NCBI RefSeq assembly: GCF_012349115.1
Contig: NZ_PQIG01000111.1
Location: forward strand, 124,001-188,000
Length of the DNA: 64,000 nucleotides
Direction of reading: 5' to 3'
DNA from: Rhizobium ruizarguesonis
GTDB lineage: Bacteria > Pseudomonadota > Alphaproteobacteria > Rhizobiales > Rhizobiaceae
Of this stretch, positions 1 to 7,831 are shown in pieces. Positions within the stretch are counted from its first letter, which is position 1. Each line of letters opens with the position of its first letter. Under the pieces are notes generated by a model, which was given only the letters and a program-made list of their open reading frames with translations, made no database searches and was not told where the DNA came from. Both the position numbers and the translations under genes were made by a program.

Positions 1-417
1 CAAGGTACGGACGAGGGCGACATGGCGGCGAACACGCCTGGCATGGCAGGATCGCCGGTGCCGACGGATCCCGCCGGCGAGGCGAGGGAGAAACGCCTCA
101 AAGCCTTCCAGACGGCGCGGGCGCTGGGGCAGGGCGCACTCAGGCGCATGGGCCAGCCGATCTGGCTGCCGCCGAGCCCGGCCGGTTACGAGGAAGGCTT
201 CTCCGCCTGGATCACCGGCAGCCAGCTCGCCGAGCGGCTGGCCTGGGCGAGGCGGGCCGCGGCGCAGTTCGGTCGGGACGAAGATCCGCGCGAATTCCTG
301 AAGTCGACGCTTGCTGATGCCGCCCGCGACGAGACGATCCGCGTGGTGTCGCAGGCGCCGAACAAGATCAGCGGGCTGACGCTGGTGTTGGCATCGCCCG
401 AATTCAATCGCCGCTAA
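1..417 (+). CDS. DUF1800 family protein, C-terminal part (5' end outside window)
   Basis: The reading frame is open from base 1, so the gene starts upstream of the window; the ATG at 22 is internal. The visible 138 or so residues contain the ending typical of DUF1800 proteins: a proline-rich stretch 'GQPIWLPPSPAGY', a tryptophan after 'GFSAW', then helices ending in 'LVLASPEFNRR'. DUF1800 proteins are of unknown biochemical role and are usually encoded directly before a DUF1501 protein, as is the case here with the next gene 115 bp downstream. The family assignment rests on the C-terminal sequence and on this pairing. Confidence 0.85.
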   Translation, partial: QGTDEGDMAANTPGMAGSPVPTDPAGEAREKRLKAFQTARALGQGALRRMGQPIWLPPSPAGYEEGFSAWITGSQLAERLAWARRAAAQFGRDEDPREFLKSTLADAARDETIRVVSQAPNKISGLTLVLASPEFNRR

Positions 418-455
418 GCAGACTTTCGTTGGCAAGCCAACGCTTCGTCTGCTTA
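415..455 (+). repeat. Stem-loop between the DUF1800 and DUF1501 genes
   Basis: TAAGCAGAC (415-423) pairs exactly with GTCTGCTTA (447-455), and an inner CGTTGGC (427-433) pairs with GCCAACG (436-442). The left arm begins at the DUF1800 stop codon. A T-rich stretch (TTCTTTGTTTTAT) follows, so it could be a partial terminator or an mRNA-processing hairpin that lets the two genes be expressed at different levels. Confidence 0.6.
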
Positions 456-532
456 GCTTCTTTGTTTTATCGCAGGTTCTGGCCGGAAAACCGTTGGACA
501 CTTTTCCGGAACCTGCTTAGGAGGCCCCGCCC

Positions 533-1717
533 ATGACGCTGCCCACGAACCGGATTTCGCTGTCCCGCCGCGGCTTTCTGGCCTCTGCCTGCTGTCTTGC
601 CGCCGCCCCCGTCTTCACACCGGTCACTTTCGCGGCAATGCCGGGGGATAACCGCTTCGTCACCATCGTGCTGCGCGGCGCGATGGACGGGCTGGATCTG
701 GTGCAGCCCTATGGCGATGCCGGTTTTGCAGCGCTCAGGCCGACCCTGGCGCTGACGCCCGAGACCGGGCTTCTCGACCTCGATGGGCATTTCGGCCTCA
801 ATCCAGCGGCGGCCGAGCTGATGCCGCTCTGGAAGAGCCGGGAGCTCGCCTTCGTGCATGCGGTGTCGACGCCCTACCGCGACCAGCGCAGCCATTTCGA
901 CGGGCAGGACATGCTGGAATCCGGCGGCGAGCATGTCGCCGAGGAAAAGACCGGCTGGCTGAACCGGGCGCTCGCCGTGATCCCGCGCTCGGACGCGCGC
1001 AAGGCGATCGACATCAACACCTCGACGGAACTGATCCTCTCTGGGCCGAACAATGTCGACGTCTGGGCGTCGGATTCCAATCTGGCGCCGGCGCGCGACG
1101 AGATGCAGTTCCTGGCACGGCTCTATGCCGGCGATCCGCCGTTCGCCGAAGCACTTGCCGAGGCGACGCGGGCCGACACCGCCTCGATGATGGTCGAGCC
1201 AGAGGGCCAGCACGGCGCAAAGATCGCCGACGTGGCGGCGCTCGCCGGCAACATGCTGAAGGGCGATTATCGCATTGCCAGCTTCTCGATCACCGGCTGG
1301 GATACGCATATCGGCCAGGCCGGCCAGTTCAAGCGGCCAGTGCAGGACCTCGCCCAGGCGATCAATACGCTGAAGGCGACACTCGGGCCCGAGATCTGGT
1401 CGAAGACCGTGGTGCTTGCCATGACCGAATTCGGCCGCACCGTGCGCCAGAACGGCTCAGCCGGCACCGACCACGGCACCGGCGGCTGCGCGCTGCTTGC
1501 CGGCGGCGGCGTCAACGGCGGCCGCATCCTCGGCCGTTGGCCGGGCATCGGCGACGGCCAGTTGCTCGACGACCGCGACCTGATGCCGACCGCCGACCTA
1601 CGCGAACTCGCGGCGGCAATGCTCTACCGGCAGTTCGATGTCAGCGCCGATGATTTGACGGGGAAGATCTTCCCGGGGCTGGGGTTCGACAAAGGGTCGC
1701 AGTTTCTGCGTGGGTGA
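533..1717 (+). CDS. DUF1501 family protein, Tat-exported
   Basis: This 394-residue protein begins with a twin-arginine signal (SRRGFLA, about residues 11-17) followed by a hydrophobic stretch ending near 'VTFAAMPG', so export in folded form is likely. DUF1501 belongs to the alkaline-phosphatase/sulfatase-like superfamily. Typical pieces are visible: 'LRGAMDGLDLVQP', 'SHFDGQDMLESGG', 'GWDTHIGQ' and 'TEFGRTVRQNGSAGTDHGTGG', which carry Asp/His residues that in this fold bind metal. The start is fixed by an AGGAGG box about 10 bases before the ATG. It follows the DUF1800 gene in the usual pair. The substrate is unknown. Its last codons, GGG TGA, lie inside the 89-bp repeat. Confidence 0.9.
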   Translation: MTLPTNRISLSRRGFLASACCLAAAPVFTPVTFAAMPGDNRFVTIVLRGAMDGLDLVQPYGDAGFAALRPTLALTPETGLLDLDGHFGLNPAAAELMPLWKSRELAFVHAVSTPYRDQRSHFDGQDMLESGGEHVAEEKTGWLNRALAVIPRSDARKAIDINTSTELILSGPNNVDVWASDSNLAPARDEMQFLARLYAGDPPFAEALAEATRADTASMMVEPEGQHGAKIADVAALAGNMLKGDYRIASFSITGWDTHIGQAGQFKRPVQDLAQAINTLKATLGPEIWSKTVVLAMTEFGRTVRQNGSAGTDHGTGGCALLAGGGVNGGRILGRWPGIGDGQLLDDRDLMPTADLRELAAAMLYRQFDVSADDLTGKIFPGLGFDKGSQFLRG

Positions 1718-1800
1718 GGCCCGGTCTCGCAAAGCGGGAGCGATCGATCCAGTGAATCGATCGCAGGGCCGAACGCCCTGAGCCCAAGTGAAGGGCCGGG
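1712..1800 (+). repeat. 89-bp hairpin repeat, copy 1
   Basis: This segment matches the reverse complement of 6465-6553 at 79 of 89 positions with no gap. It starts at GGGTGAG, which contains the DUF1501 stop codon. A central stem GCGATCGAT / ATCGATCGC encloses CCAGTGA. The other copy has GCAATCGAT / ATCGATTGC, a paired change that keeps the stem. The class resembles rhizobial intergenic mosaic/palindromic elements, but I cannot assign it to a named family. Confidence 0.9.
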
Positions 1801-1818
1801 CGGCATCGACGACAGGCC

Positions 1819-2808
1819 TTAGCGGCCGGTCATCTTGAGCGCTGCCTCGGGTAGCCGTTCGCCTTGGACCTCGATGCCGGAGAGGGCTGCGTCGATTTCG
1901 GCGAGGTCGTCGGCGAGCAGGTCGACGTCTACTGCCCCGAGGTTCTCTTCCAGCCGATGTTGCTTCGTCGTTCCCGGGATCGGTACGATCCACGGCTTTT
2001 GGGCCAGCAGCCAGGAAAGGGCTATCTGCGCGGGTGTGGCGCCCTTGCGGTCGCCGATCCGCCTGATCAGGTCGACGAGCGCAAAATTGGCCTTGCGCGC
2101 CTCAGGTGAAAAACGCGGCACGCTGTTGCGGAAATCGCTTGGATCGAACTTGGTGTTCTCATCGATCTTGCCGGTCAAAAAGCCTGCGCCGAGTGGGCTG
2201 AAGGGTACGAAGCCGATGCCGAGTTCCTCAAGGGCGGGCAGCAGTTCCGCCTCGGGGCCGCGCCAGAAGAGCGAATATTCGCTCTGGACAGCGGTCACCT
2301 TTTGAACGGCATGAGCGCGGCGGATTGTCTGGACGCCGGCTTCGGATAGGCCGAAATGCTTGACCTTACCGGCTGCGATCAGCTCCTTGACAGCGCCGGC
2401 CACGTCTTCGATCGGAACGTCGGGATCGACGCGGTGCTGGTAGAACAGGTCGATGCTGTCCGTCTTCAGGCGGCGCAGGCAAGCATCGGCAACCGCCTTG
2501 ACATGTTCGGGGCGGCTGTTGGTGCCGCCGCGGCGTTCACCAGTTTGCTGGTCGATATCGAAGCCGAATTTTGTGGCGATGACCACCTGGTCGCGGATCG
2601 GTGCGAGCGCCTTGCCAACAAGCTCTTCATTGGCGAATGGGCCATAGGCTTCGGCCGTGTCGAACAAGGTGACGCCCTGCTGATGGGCGGTGCGCATCAA
2701 TCTGATCATGTCGCCTTCGTCGGCGGGCGGGCCGTAAGCGGCGCTCATGCTCATGCAGCCGAGACCGAGCGCTGAGACTTCGAGATCGCCGATAATGCGT
2801 GTTTTCAT
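1819..2808 (-). CDS. Aldo/keto reductase
   Basis: A 329-residue protein of the aldo/keto reductase superfamily, NADPH-dependent (beta/alpha)8-barrel enzymes that reduce aldehydes and ketones. The N-terminal 'ALGLGCMSMS', the 'LFDTAEAYGP' segment with catalytic Asp and Tyr, the 'VIATKFGF' lysine and 'YQHRVDP' histidine are all present. The 'VPIPGTTKQHRLEENLGA' cofactor-binding end matches the AKR13-like group (YakC/IolS relatives). Length is normal. It is divergent from a LysR regulator across 153 bp, which suggests local control. The physiological substrate cannot be read from sequence. Confidence 0.93.
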   Translation of the reverse strand: MKTRIIGDLEVSALGLGCMSMSAAYGPPADEGDMIRLMRTAHQQGVTLFDTAEAYGPFANEELVGKALAPIRDQVVIATKFGFDIDQQTGERRGGTNSRPEHVKAVADACLRRLKTDSIDLFYQHRVDPDVPIEDVAGAVKELIAAGKVKHFGLSEAGVQTIRRAHAVQKVTAVQSEYSLFWRGPEAELLPALEELGIGFVPFSPLGAGFLTGKIDENTKFDPSDFRNSVPRFSPEARKANFALVDLIRRIGDRKGATPAQIALSWLLAQKPWIVPIPGTTKQHRLEENLGAVDVDLLADDLAEIDAALSGIEVQGERLPEAALKMTGR

Positions 2809-2895
2809 GGTCGTGTCCGTTCGTGGCTTTGTAGGGGCTTGAGGGTGAAGGCGCCGGCCCGGTGTCGCCGGTCTCGCAGTTGAGTTGACGGGAAC

Positions 2896-2958
2896 TTAGT
2901 CCTCGTGTCAGCTTTCGATTAGATGCTGTAATGCGCATGGACCTATAAGGCGGACTAA
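2896..2958. promoter_or_regulatory. Divergent control region with inverted TTAGTCC/GGACTAA
   Basis: TTAGTCC (2896-2902) and its inverse GGACTAA (2952-2958) flank the space between the aldo/keto reductase and the LysR gene; the second arm touches the LysR start region. LysR proteins often bind such paired dyads in divergent promoters. The assignment is only by position and symmetry. Confidence 0.35.
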
Positions 2959-2961
2959 TGA

Positions 2962-3861
2962 ATGCCCCAGGACAACAATTTCAACGAACTCGTGGCCTTT
3001 CTGACGGTCGCCCGGGAACGGAGTTTTACCAGGGCGGCCGCGAAGCTCGGCGTGTCGCAATCGGCGTTGAGCCAGACGGTGCGCGGTCTCGAAGAAAAGC
3101 TCGGGCTTCGTCTTTTGACCCGCACGACCAGAAGCGTGTCGCCGACACAGGCAGGAGAACGCCTGGTGGAACGGGTGGGACCCAGATTTGAAGAGATCCA
3201 GTTCGAGATCGCCGCCCTGAGCGAAATGCGCGAGCGACCGGCCGGCACCATTCGCATCACGGCAGGCGAGCACTCCGCGATTTCCATTCTCGCGCCGGCA
3301 CTGACGCGCTTTCTTCCAGATCATCCCGATATCAACGTCGAGGTGATCGTCGACTATGGCCTGACCGACATCGTCACCGAGCGTTACGACGCCGGCATCC
3401 GGCTCGGCGAGCAATTGGCGAAGGACATGATCGCGGTCCGGATCGGTCCGGAGATGTGCATGGCGGTCGTCGGAGCGCCCTCCTACTTCGAGCGCCATCC
3501 GCGCCCGGATATCCCGCAGGATCTCACGGCTCACAACTGCATCAACATGCGGCTGCCGACACACGGGACGATATATCCATGGGAGTTCGAGAAGGACGGC
3601 CGCGAACTGCGCGTCCGTGTCGAGGGCCAGATGGTGTTCAACAACATCGCCATGAGGATCGGCGCCGTGCTGGACGGGCTGGGACTGGCCTACATGCCCG
3701 AGGATCAGGTTCATTCCTACATCGAAGACGGGCGGCTGATCCGGGTTCTGGAGCACTGGTGCCAGCCTTTTCCAGGATACCATCTCTACTATCCGAACAG
3801 GCGGCATGCATCTCCCGCCTTCACCCTGTTCGTCGATGCGCTCCGCTATAGAGGAAAGTAA
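2962..3861 (+). CDS. LysR family transcriptional regulator
   Basis: A 299-residue LysR-type regulator. The N-terminal winged helix-turn-helix is clear ('FLTVARERSFTRAAAKLGVSQSALSQTVRGLEEKLG', about residues 11-45), and a periplasmic-binding-protein-like effector domain follows (about 90-295). It resembles the large group of LysR proteins that control divergent oxidoreductase genes. Upstream and divergent lies the aldo/keto reductase; downstream on the same strand, after 141 bp, is the esterase/P460/DUF4405 group. Either side could be the target. The effector is unknown. Confidence 0.92.
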   Translation: MPQDNNFNELVAFLTVARERSFTRAAAKLGVSQSALSQTVRGLEEKLGLRLLTRTTRSVSPTQAGERLVERVGPRFEEIQFEIAALSEMRERPAGTIRITAGEHSAISILAPALTRFLPDHPDINVEVIVDYGLTDIVTERYDAGIRLGEQLAKDMIAVRIGPEMCMAVVGAPSYFERHPRPDIPQDLTAHNCINMRLPTHGTIYPWEFEKDGRELRVRVEGQMVFNNIAMRIGAVLDGLGLAYMPEDQVHSYIEDGRLIRVLEHWCQPFPGYHLYYPNRRHASPAFTLFVDALRYRGK

Positions 3862-4002
3862 TTCCGATTTTATTCCATCACGGCTTATCAACAGCTTGTG
3901 ATTAATTAGTCTTGCTAATAGACCCTAGCTGTCCGAGCCGTCTAATCCTTTCCCTCCCATGCCGCTAGCTTCTCGCCACCTGAAACGAAGCGAGAAGCCG
4001 AC

Positions 4003-5091
4003 ATGCGATATGGATTGTCCAACACCTTGGCCGCATTGGTGCTTGCCTCAGCGCAGCTTGCCGCGCCATTGGCGACGGCTGCCGATGCGGTAAAGCCCGA
4101 GCCATTGGTCATCCAGGAGCAGGGTAGTTTTGCCGTGGGGGGAACCACTACGGCAGCGCCTGGCACTTTCGATCCGCTGAAACCTCTCGATCCCGCAGGC
4201 CAGACCTATCACGGCGATCATGCCTTTGCCTTCTATCAAGTGCCGGTGAACCCGCGTCAGTACCCGATCGTGATGTGGCACGGTGCCGGACAATTCTCCA
4301 AGACCTGGGAGACGACACCCGACGGCCGCGAAGGCTTCCAGAACATCTTCCTGCGTCGAGGCTTCTCCACCTATCTCGTCGACCAGCCGCGCCGGGGCGG
4401 GGCCGGGCGGAGCATGGCCGAGACAACAGTGAAGCCGACGGCAGACGAGCAGCTCTGGTTCAACCAGTTTCGCGTCGGCATCTGGCCGAACTATTTCGAC
4501 AGCGTGCAATTCTCCCGTGATCCGGAAGCGCTGAACCAGTACTTCCGCGCGATGACGCCGAACACCGGGCCGTTCGACATGGACGTCGTGTCGAACGCGG
4601 TGGCAAAGCTGTTCGAGAAAATCGGTCCCGGCATTCTTTTCACTCACTCGCAGGGCGGCGGACCCGGCTGGCTGACGGCCATCAAGAGCGACAAGGTCAA
4701 GGCCATCGTCGCCTTCGAACCCGGCAGCAGCTTCGTATTCCCGGCAGGCGAAGTTCCTGCCGATATGCCGAGCGCCTTCGACACGCTGAAGGGTGTGCCG
4801 GTGCCGATGGACGACTTTCTCAAACTGACGAAGATCCCGATCGTCATCTATTATGGCGACAACATCCCCGACCAGCCGACGACGATGCCGGCGCAGGACA
4901 GCTGGCGGGTGCGCCTGGCAATGGCCCGCCTGTGGCGCGATACGGTGAACAAGCATGGCGGCGATGTCACCGTCGTGCACCTTCCAGAGATCGGCATCCG
5001 CGGCAACACCCACTTCCCGTTCTCCGACCTGAACAACGTAGAGATCGCCGACCTGGTCTCGACCTTCCTCCGCGAGAAGAAGCTCGACTGA
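4003..5091 (+). CDS. Exported alpha/beta-hydrolase, esterase-713-like
   Basis: A 362-residue protein with a cleavable signal (residues 1-27, 'LATAADA'). It is an alpha/beta-hydrolase: 'VMWHGAGQ' forms the oxyanion region, Ser216 sits in 'THSQGG', and His337 in 'GNTHFP'. The acid is probably Glu239 in 'AFEPG', 23 residues after the serine, an arrangement known from the Alcaligenes esterase 713 group where Glu replaces Asp. It would act in the periplasm on an ester of unknown nature. The genes for the P460-like and DUF4405 proteins follow on the same strand, so a shared transcript is plausible, although the gap to the next gene is 115 bp. Confidence 0.85.
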   Translation: MRYGLSNTLAALVLASAQLAAPLATAADAVKPEPLVIQEQGSFAVGGTTTAAPGTFDPLKPLDPAGQTYHGDHAFAFYQVPVNPRQYPIVMWHGAGQFSKTWETTPDGREGFQNIFLRRGFSTYLVDQPRRGGAGRSMAETTVKPTADEQLWFNQFRVGIWPNYFDSVQFSRDPEALNQYFRAMTPNTGPFDMDVVSNAVAKLFEKIGPGILFTHSQGGGPGWLTAIKSDKVKAIVAFEPGSSFVFPAGEVPADMPSAFDTLKGVPVPMDDFLKLTKIPIVIYYGDNIPDQPTTMPAQDSWRVRLAMARLWRDTVNKHGGDVTVVHLPEIGIRGNTHFPFSDLNNVEIADLVSTFLREKKLD

Positions 5092-5206
5092 TCCGCCTCA
5101 GACGCTGTGCGGCGCTGCTCTGGCCCAAAGGCCGGTGTGCAGGCAGCGATCCCGTTTGTATCCTGCTCAGAGGCCATACGAACTGCAGACTAAGGGAAAC
5201 ATATCC

Positions 5207-5689
5207 ATGCGTGATCTCTTCAAACGTGTTCCCATCCTTCTTGCCTTGGCCAGCGCTGTCGTTCTCGTTGGTTGGCAAGTCGACGCGGAGCCGAACCGGA
5301 CGACGCTGCCCGAATTGGCGGGCCTCGTTCATTACACGACCGTCAGGCGCGGCAACGTGACCGAGCACATCATGACGACGAACGAAGCCATCCAGGCCGT
5401 GAAGAACGGGCAGCCTGTTCCCGCGGGCACGCACTTCGTGCTGGTCGATTACCGCGACGGGGAAATCTATCGCACCTTCGTCATGGAAAAGGGTTCGGGC
5501 TGGGGCGGCGACTATGATGAAGACCGTCGCACCGGCGACTGGCAGTTCCAATGGTTCAAGCCGGACGGCAGCGTCAACATGGCCGAGAACACGGCGCGAT
5601 GCCAGTCCTGTCATTCGTCCAGGGCCGACGAAGACTTCCTCTACACGCTCGATGCTCTCAAGGAATTTAACGGAGCCGTCATTGACTAG
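5207..5689 (+). CDS. Cytochrome P460-like exported haem protein
   Basis: A 160-residue protein with an N-terminal hydrophobic export signal or anchor (residues 8-23). It carries one haem c site, CQSCH (132-136), near the C terminus. The preceding 'THFVLVDYRDGEIYRTFVMEKG' and 'GDWQFQWFKPDG' match the cytochrome P460 / cytochrome c'-beta domain, whose members oxidise hydroxylamine or bind NO. In true P460 a lysine cross-links the haem; Lys95 in 'FVMEKG' is a possible equivalent, but I cannot confirm alignment. The ATG at 5207 is preferred over an upstream in-frame start because it follows 'AAGGGAAAC' and begins the signal sequence. Confidence 0.75.
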   Translation: MRDLFKRVPILLALASAVVLVGWQVDAEPNRTTLPELAGLVHYTTVRRGNVTEHIMTTNEAIQAVKNGQPVPAGTHFVLVDYRDGEIYRTFVMEKGSGWGGDYDEDRRTGDWQFQWFKPDGSVNMAENTARCQSCHSSRADEDFLYTLDALKEFNGAVID

Positions 5690-5722
5690 GCCGGATAAAA
5701 TCCCCGGCGAGGGCGTCGCATC

Positions 5723-6421
5723 GTGAGTCCTTTTTTCGTGATCCGCCTCGTGCTCGATTTCACCGCCGCCGGGCTGCTTCTGGCCGCGCTCGCCTACTGG
5801 TGGCTCGACAACACCTCGCATGAGCTGATCGGCACGGGCATGTTCATTCTTCTCCTATCGCACAACGTCTTCAACAGACGATGGTGGGCGAAGCTTCCGA
5901 AGGCGGCGCGCGGCAGGCCGAGCTTTCTGACAATGGCTTCGAATATCTCGATCGCCCTGACGATATCAGCTTTGCTGGTGACCAGCGTGCTGATTTCCCG
6001 CACGGTGTTCGGCTTCCTTCCCCTGAACGGCGGGCCGAGTGCGCGCGAAATTCATGTCCTTGCGGCCTATTGGGTGTTCATCCTCGCAGCCGTCCATCTC
6101 GGCCTCCACTGGTCGATGATCATGGCGGTCATAGGCAGACTGCTGCGGGTCGGTGCCCCAAACCCGATCAGGACCGCCTCCCTTCGCGCTGCCACGGGCG
6201 CAATAGTGGCGTGGGGCATCCACAGCCTGTTCGTCATGGGAATCGGAGACCGGCTGATTGCCCGGCCATCGATCGATTTCTGGGACTTCCAGGAGTCCAC
6301 GATCGGGTTCTTCCTGCATCACATCGCGATCCTGGGGACGTGTGCGTGTGCCGCGCATTATGCGGCAGGATGGCTTCGTTGGGCGGGCGGGGGAACGCGG
6401 AAGATGGATGCGAGCGTGTGA
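5723..6421 (+). CDS. DUF4405 membrane protein, cytochrome-b-like
   Basis: A 232-residue integral membrane protein with five or six hydrophobic helices and a GTG start. Histidines sit in or next to the helices: 'LLSHNVFNRRWW', 'EIHVLAAYWVFILAAVHLGLHW', 'FFLHHIAILG'. Such a pattern is typical of DUF4405 proteins, which resemble cytochrome b/ferric-reductase transmembrane domains and may bind haem. It begins 33 bp after the P460-like gene, so the two probably form an electron-transfer pair: membrane cytochrome b and periplasmic cytochrome c. No quinone or flavin partner is visible nearby. Confidence 0.7.
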   Translation: MSPFFVIRLVLDFTAAGLLLAALAYWWLDNTSHELIGTGMFILLLSHNVFNRRWWAKLPKAARGRPSFLTMASNISIALTISALLVTSVLISRTVFGFLPLNGGPSAREIHVLAAYWVFILAAVHLGLHWSMIMAVIGRLLRVGAPNPIRTASLRAATGAIVAWGIHSLFVMGIGDRLIARPSIDFWDFQESTIGFFLHHIAILGTCACAAHYAAGWLRWAGGGTRKMDASV

Positions 6422-6464
6422 TGTGTGCTACGGCTTTTGGGGTGCAGTCTGTGGTTGCGGCTCT

Positions 6465-6553
6465 CCCGGCCCTTCGCTTGGGCTCAGGGCGTTCGAAGCT
6501 GCAATCGATTCACTGGATCGATTGCTCCCGCTTTGCGGGACCGCTTCTCACCC
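6465..6553 (-). repeat. 89-bp hairpin repeat, copy 2
   Basis: Inverted copy of 1712-1800. Read on the minus strand it begins GGGTGAG, giving the Gly-stop of the membrane-protein gene that ends at 6548, exactly as copy 1 does for the DUF1501 gene. Ten of 89 positions differ, and the G-C pair of the central stem has become A-T on both arms. Confidence 0.9.
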
Positions 6554-7135
6554 CAACACATCATAAAGACGGAAGATGAAGCTGATTTGGTAGATCAGGT
6601 TGGCGATGACGAAGGTGGCGTGGAAGCGGCGGTTGGGGGTCCAGGCGGCGATGGCGCAGAGGAGGATGTAGACGATGTTGCGAGCGGGATATTCCCAGCC
6701 GAGCGAGAGGATACGCTCATGGCCCTTGATCGCCGTGTCGAGGATATCGACGGCATAGGTGAGGCCGAGGATGGCGAAGAACCATTTGCGCCGGGAAATG
6801 AAATATTCCTCGTAGCCGCCATATTCGTCGAGCGATGCCGGGAAGAGCAGGGCGCAGAGCAGGAAAAACAGACTGCAGAAGCAGATCAGGAAGAGATAGA
6901 TGCCGAAGCCGATCGCAGGCACGGCCTGCAGGCGATATTCCCACCACCAGATATGGATGATGAAGAGGAACATCGATAGCGCCCAGCCGAGATGGATGGG
7001 ATAGACCTTGGCCTTGGCGGGATGCTGGACGATGCCGGCAAGGCCGGTGAGCACTCTGGCGAGCGAAAGGCTGATGACCATGCCCATCACCACCTTGATG
7101 TGAAGGAAGACCTCCGGCGAGCTGACCGTTTCCAT
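6548..7135 (-). CDS. Conserved membrane protein of unknown function
   Basis: A 195-residue protein with about five or six hydrophobic helices, the first near residues 15-36 and others in 'LGWALSMFLFIIHIWWW', 'IYLFLICFCSLFFLLCALLF' and 'FAILGLTYAVDIL'. It has no motif that I recognise. It starts 19 bp after the stop of the thioesterase gene on the same strand and is probably cotranscribed with it. The final glycine and stop codon are supplied by the 89-bp repeat. Confidence 0.75.
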   Translation of the reverse strand: METVSSPEVFLHIKVVMGMVISLSLARVLTGLAGIVQHPAKAKVYPIHLGWALSMFLFIIHIWWWEYRLQAVPAIGFGIYLFLICFCSLFFLLCALLFPASLDEYGGYEEYFISRRKWFFAILGLTYAVDILDTAIKGHERILSLGWEYPARNIVYILLCAIAAWTPNRRFHATFVIANLIYQISFIFRLYDVLG

Positions 7136-7154
7136 GCGTTCGATCCTTGGCTTG

Positions 7155-7541
7155 TCACTCCTCGGGGACTTGCTTCGGTTTGCCCTCTTCGTCGAGCGCC
7201 ACCATGATGAAGGTGCCGGCGGTGACCTTTTCCTGCTGGTTGTAGCGCGAACGATGCGCCCAGGCTTCGACGATCAGCGTGATCGAGGTGCGGCCGACAC
7301 GGTCGATATCAGTATAGACGGAAAGCGTGTCGCCGATCTTGACCGGCAGCTCGAAGGCCATCTCTTTGACGGCGGCGGTTACGACGCGGCCCTTGGCGCG
7401 CTCGGCCGCACGGATGCCTGAGGCAAGGTCCATCTGCGCCATGACCCAGCCACCGAAGATATCGCCGGCCGGATTGGCGTCGCCCGGCATGGCAAGCGTC
7501 CTGAGCGTCAGTTCGCCTCTCGGCTTGGCGGCATCGGTCAT
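7155..7541 (-). CDS. Acyl-CoA thioesterase, YciA-like hotdog protein
   Basis: A 128-residue single hotdog-domain protein. The segment 'NPAGDIFGGWVMAQMDLASG' carries the Asn and Asp/Gly-Gly residues conserved in the YciA/ACOT thioesterases, which cleave acyl-CoA to free acid and CoA in the cytoplasm. The ATG at 7541 follows GGAGAAG at good distance; a TTG codon just upstream is less likely. It is the first gene of a two-gene unit with the membrane protein and is divergent from the chemoreceptor gene. Confidence 0.9.
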   Translation of the reverse strand: MTDAAKPRGELTLRTLAMPGDANPAGDIFGGWVMAQMDLASGIRAAERAKGRVVTAAVKEMAFELPVKIGDTLSVYTDIDRVGRTSITLIVEAWAHRSRYNQQEKVTAGTFIMVALDEEGKPKQVPEE

Positions 7542-7680
7542 CAAGTCTTCTCCATCTGGTGCGGGCCACGGGCCGGCGATTCACTGGGAAGCACCCTAGT
7601 GCAAAGGCTGTGGGGTGTAAAAGACGGCAAGGCCAAGCGCTACGGACGGCCGACGGGAAAAATGTTGCTGCCGTTTCCGA

Positions 7681-7702
7681 TTGAAATTTCATTCGATTTC
7701 AA
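7681..7702. promoter_or_regulatory. A/T-rich dyad in the thioesterase/chemoreceptor divergent region
   Basis: TTGAAAT (7681-7687) and ATTTCAA (7696-7702) form an inverted repeat with an 8-base spacer, at the edge of an A/T-rich tract that runs to about 7770. The 290-bp region between the two divergent genes must hold both promoters. A regulator binding site is possible but unproven. Confidence 0.3.
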
Positions 7703-7831
7703 ATGGTTGAATTTTGCAGCTTTCACCTGACCTTACGTTATTTAATATTTTTCTAATTAAGCTTTACGCTCCAGTAATTCCGGCAATTCAGAATGCGATC
7801 GATCTCAAATACAAGAATCGCCGGGAACCTC

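Noticed and set aside
467..1309. 280-residue minus-strand open frame opposite the DUF1501 gene
   Set aside because: It is the antisense shadow of a clear family member in high-G+C DNA; its sequence is Arg/Gly/His-rich without domain character.
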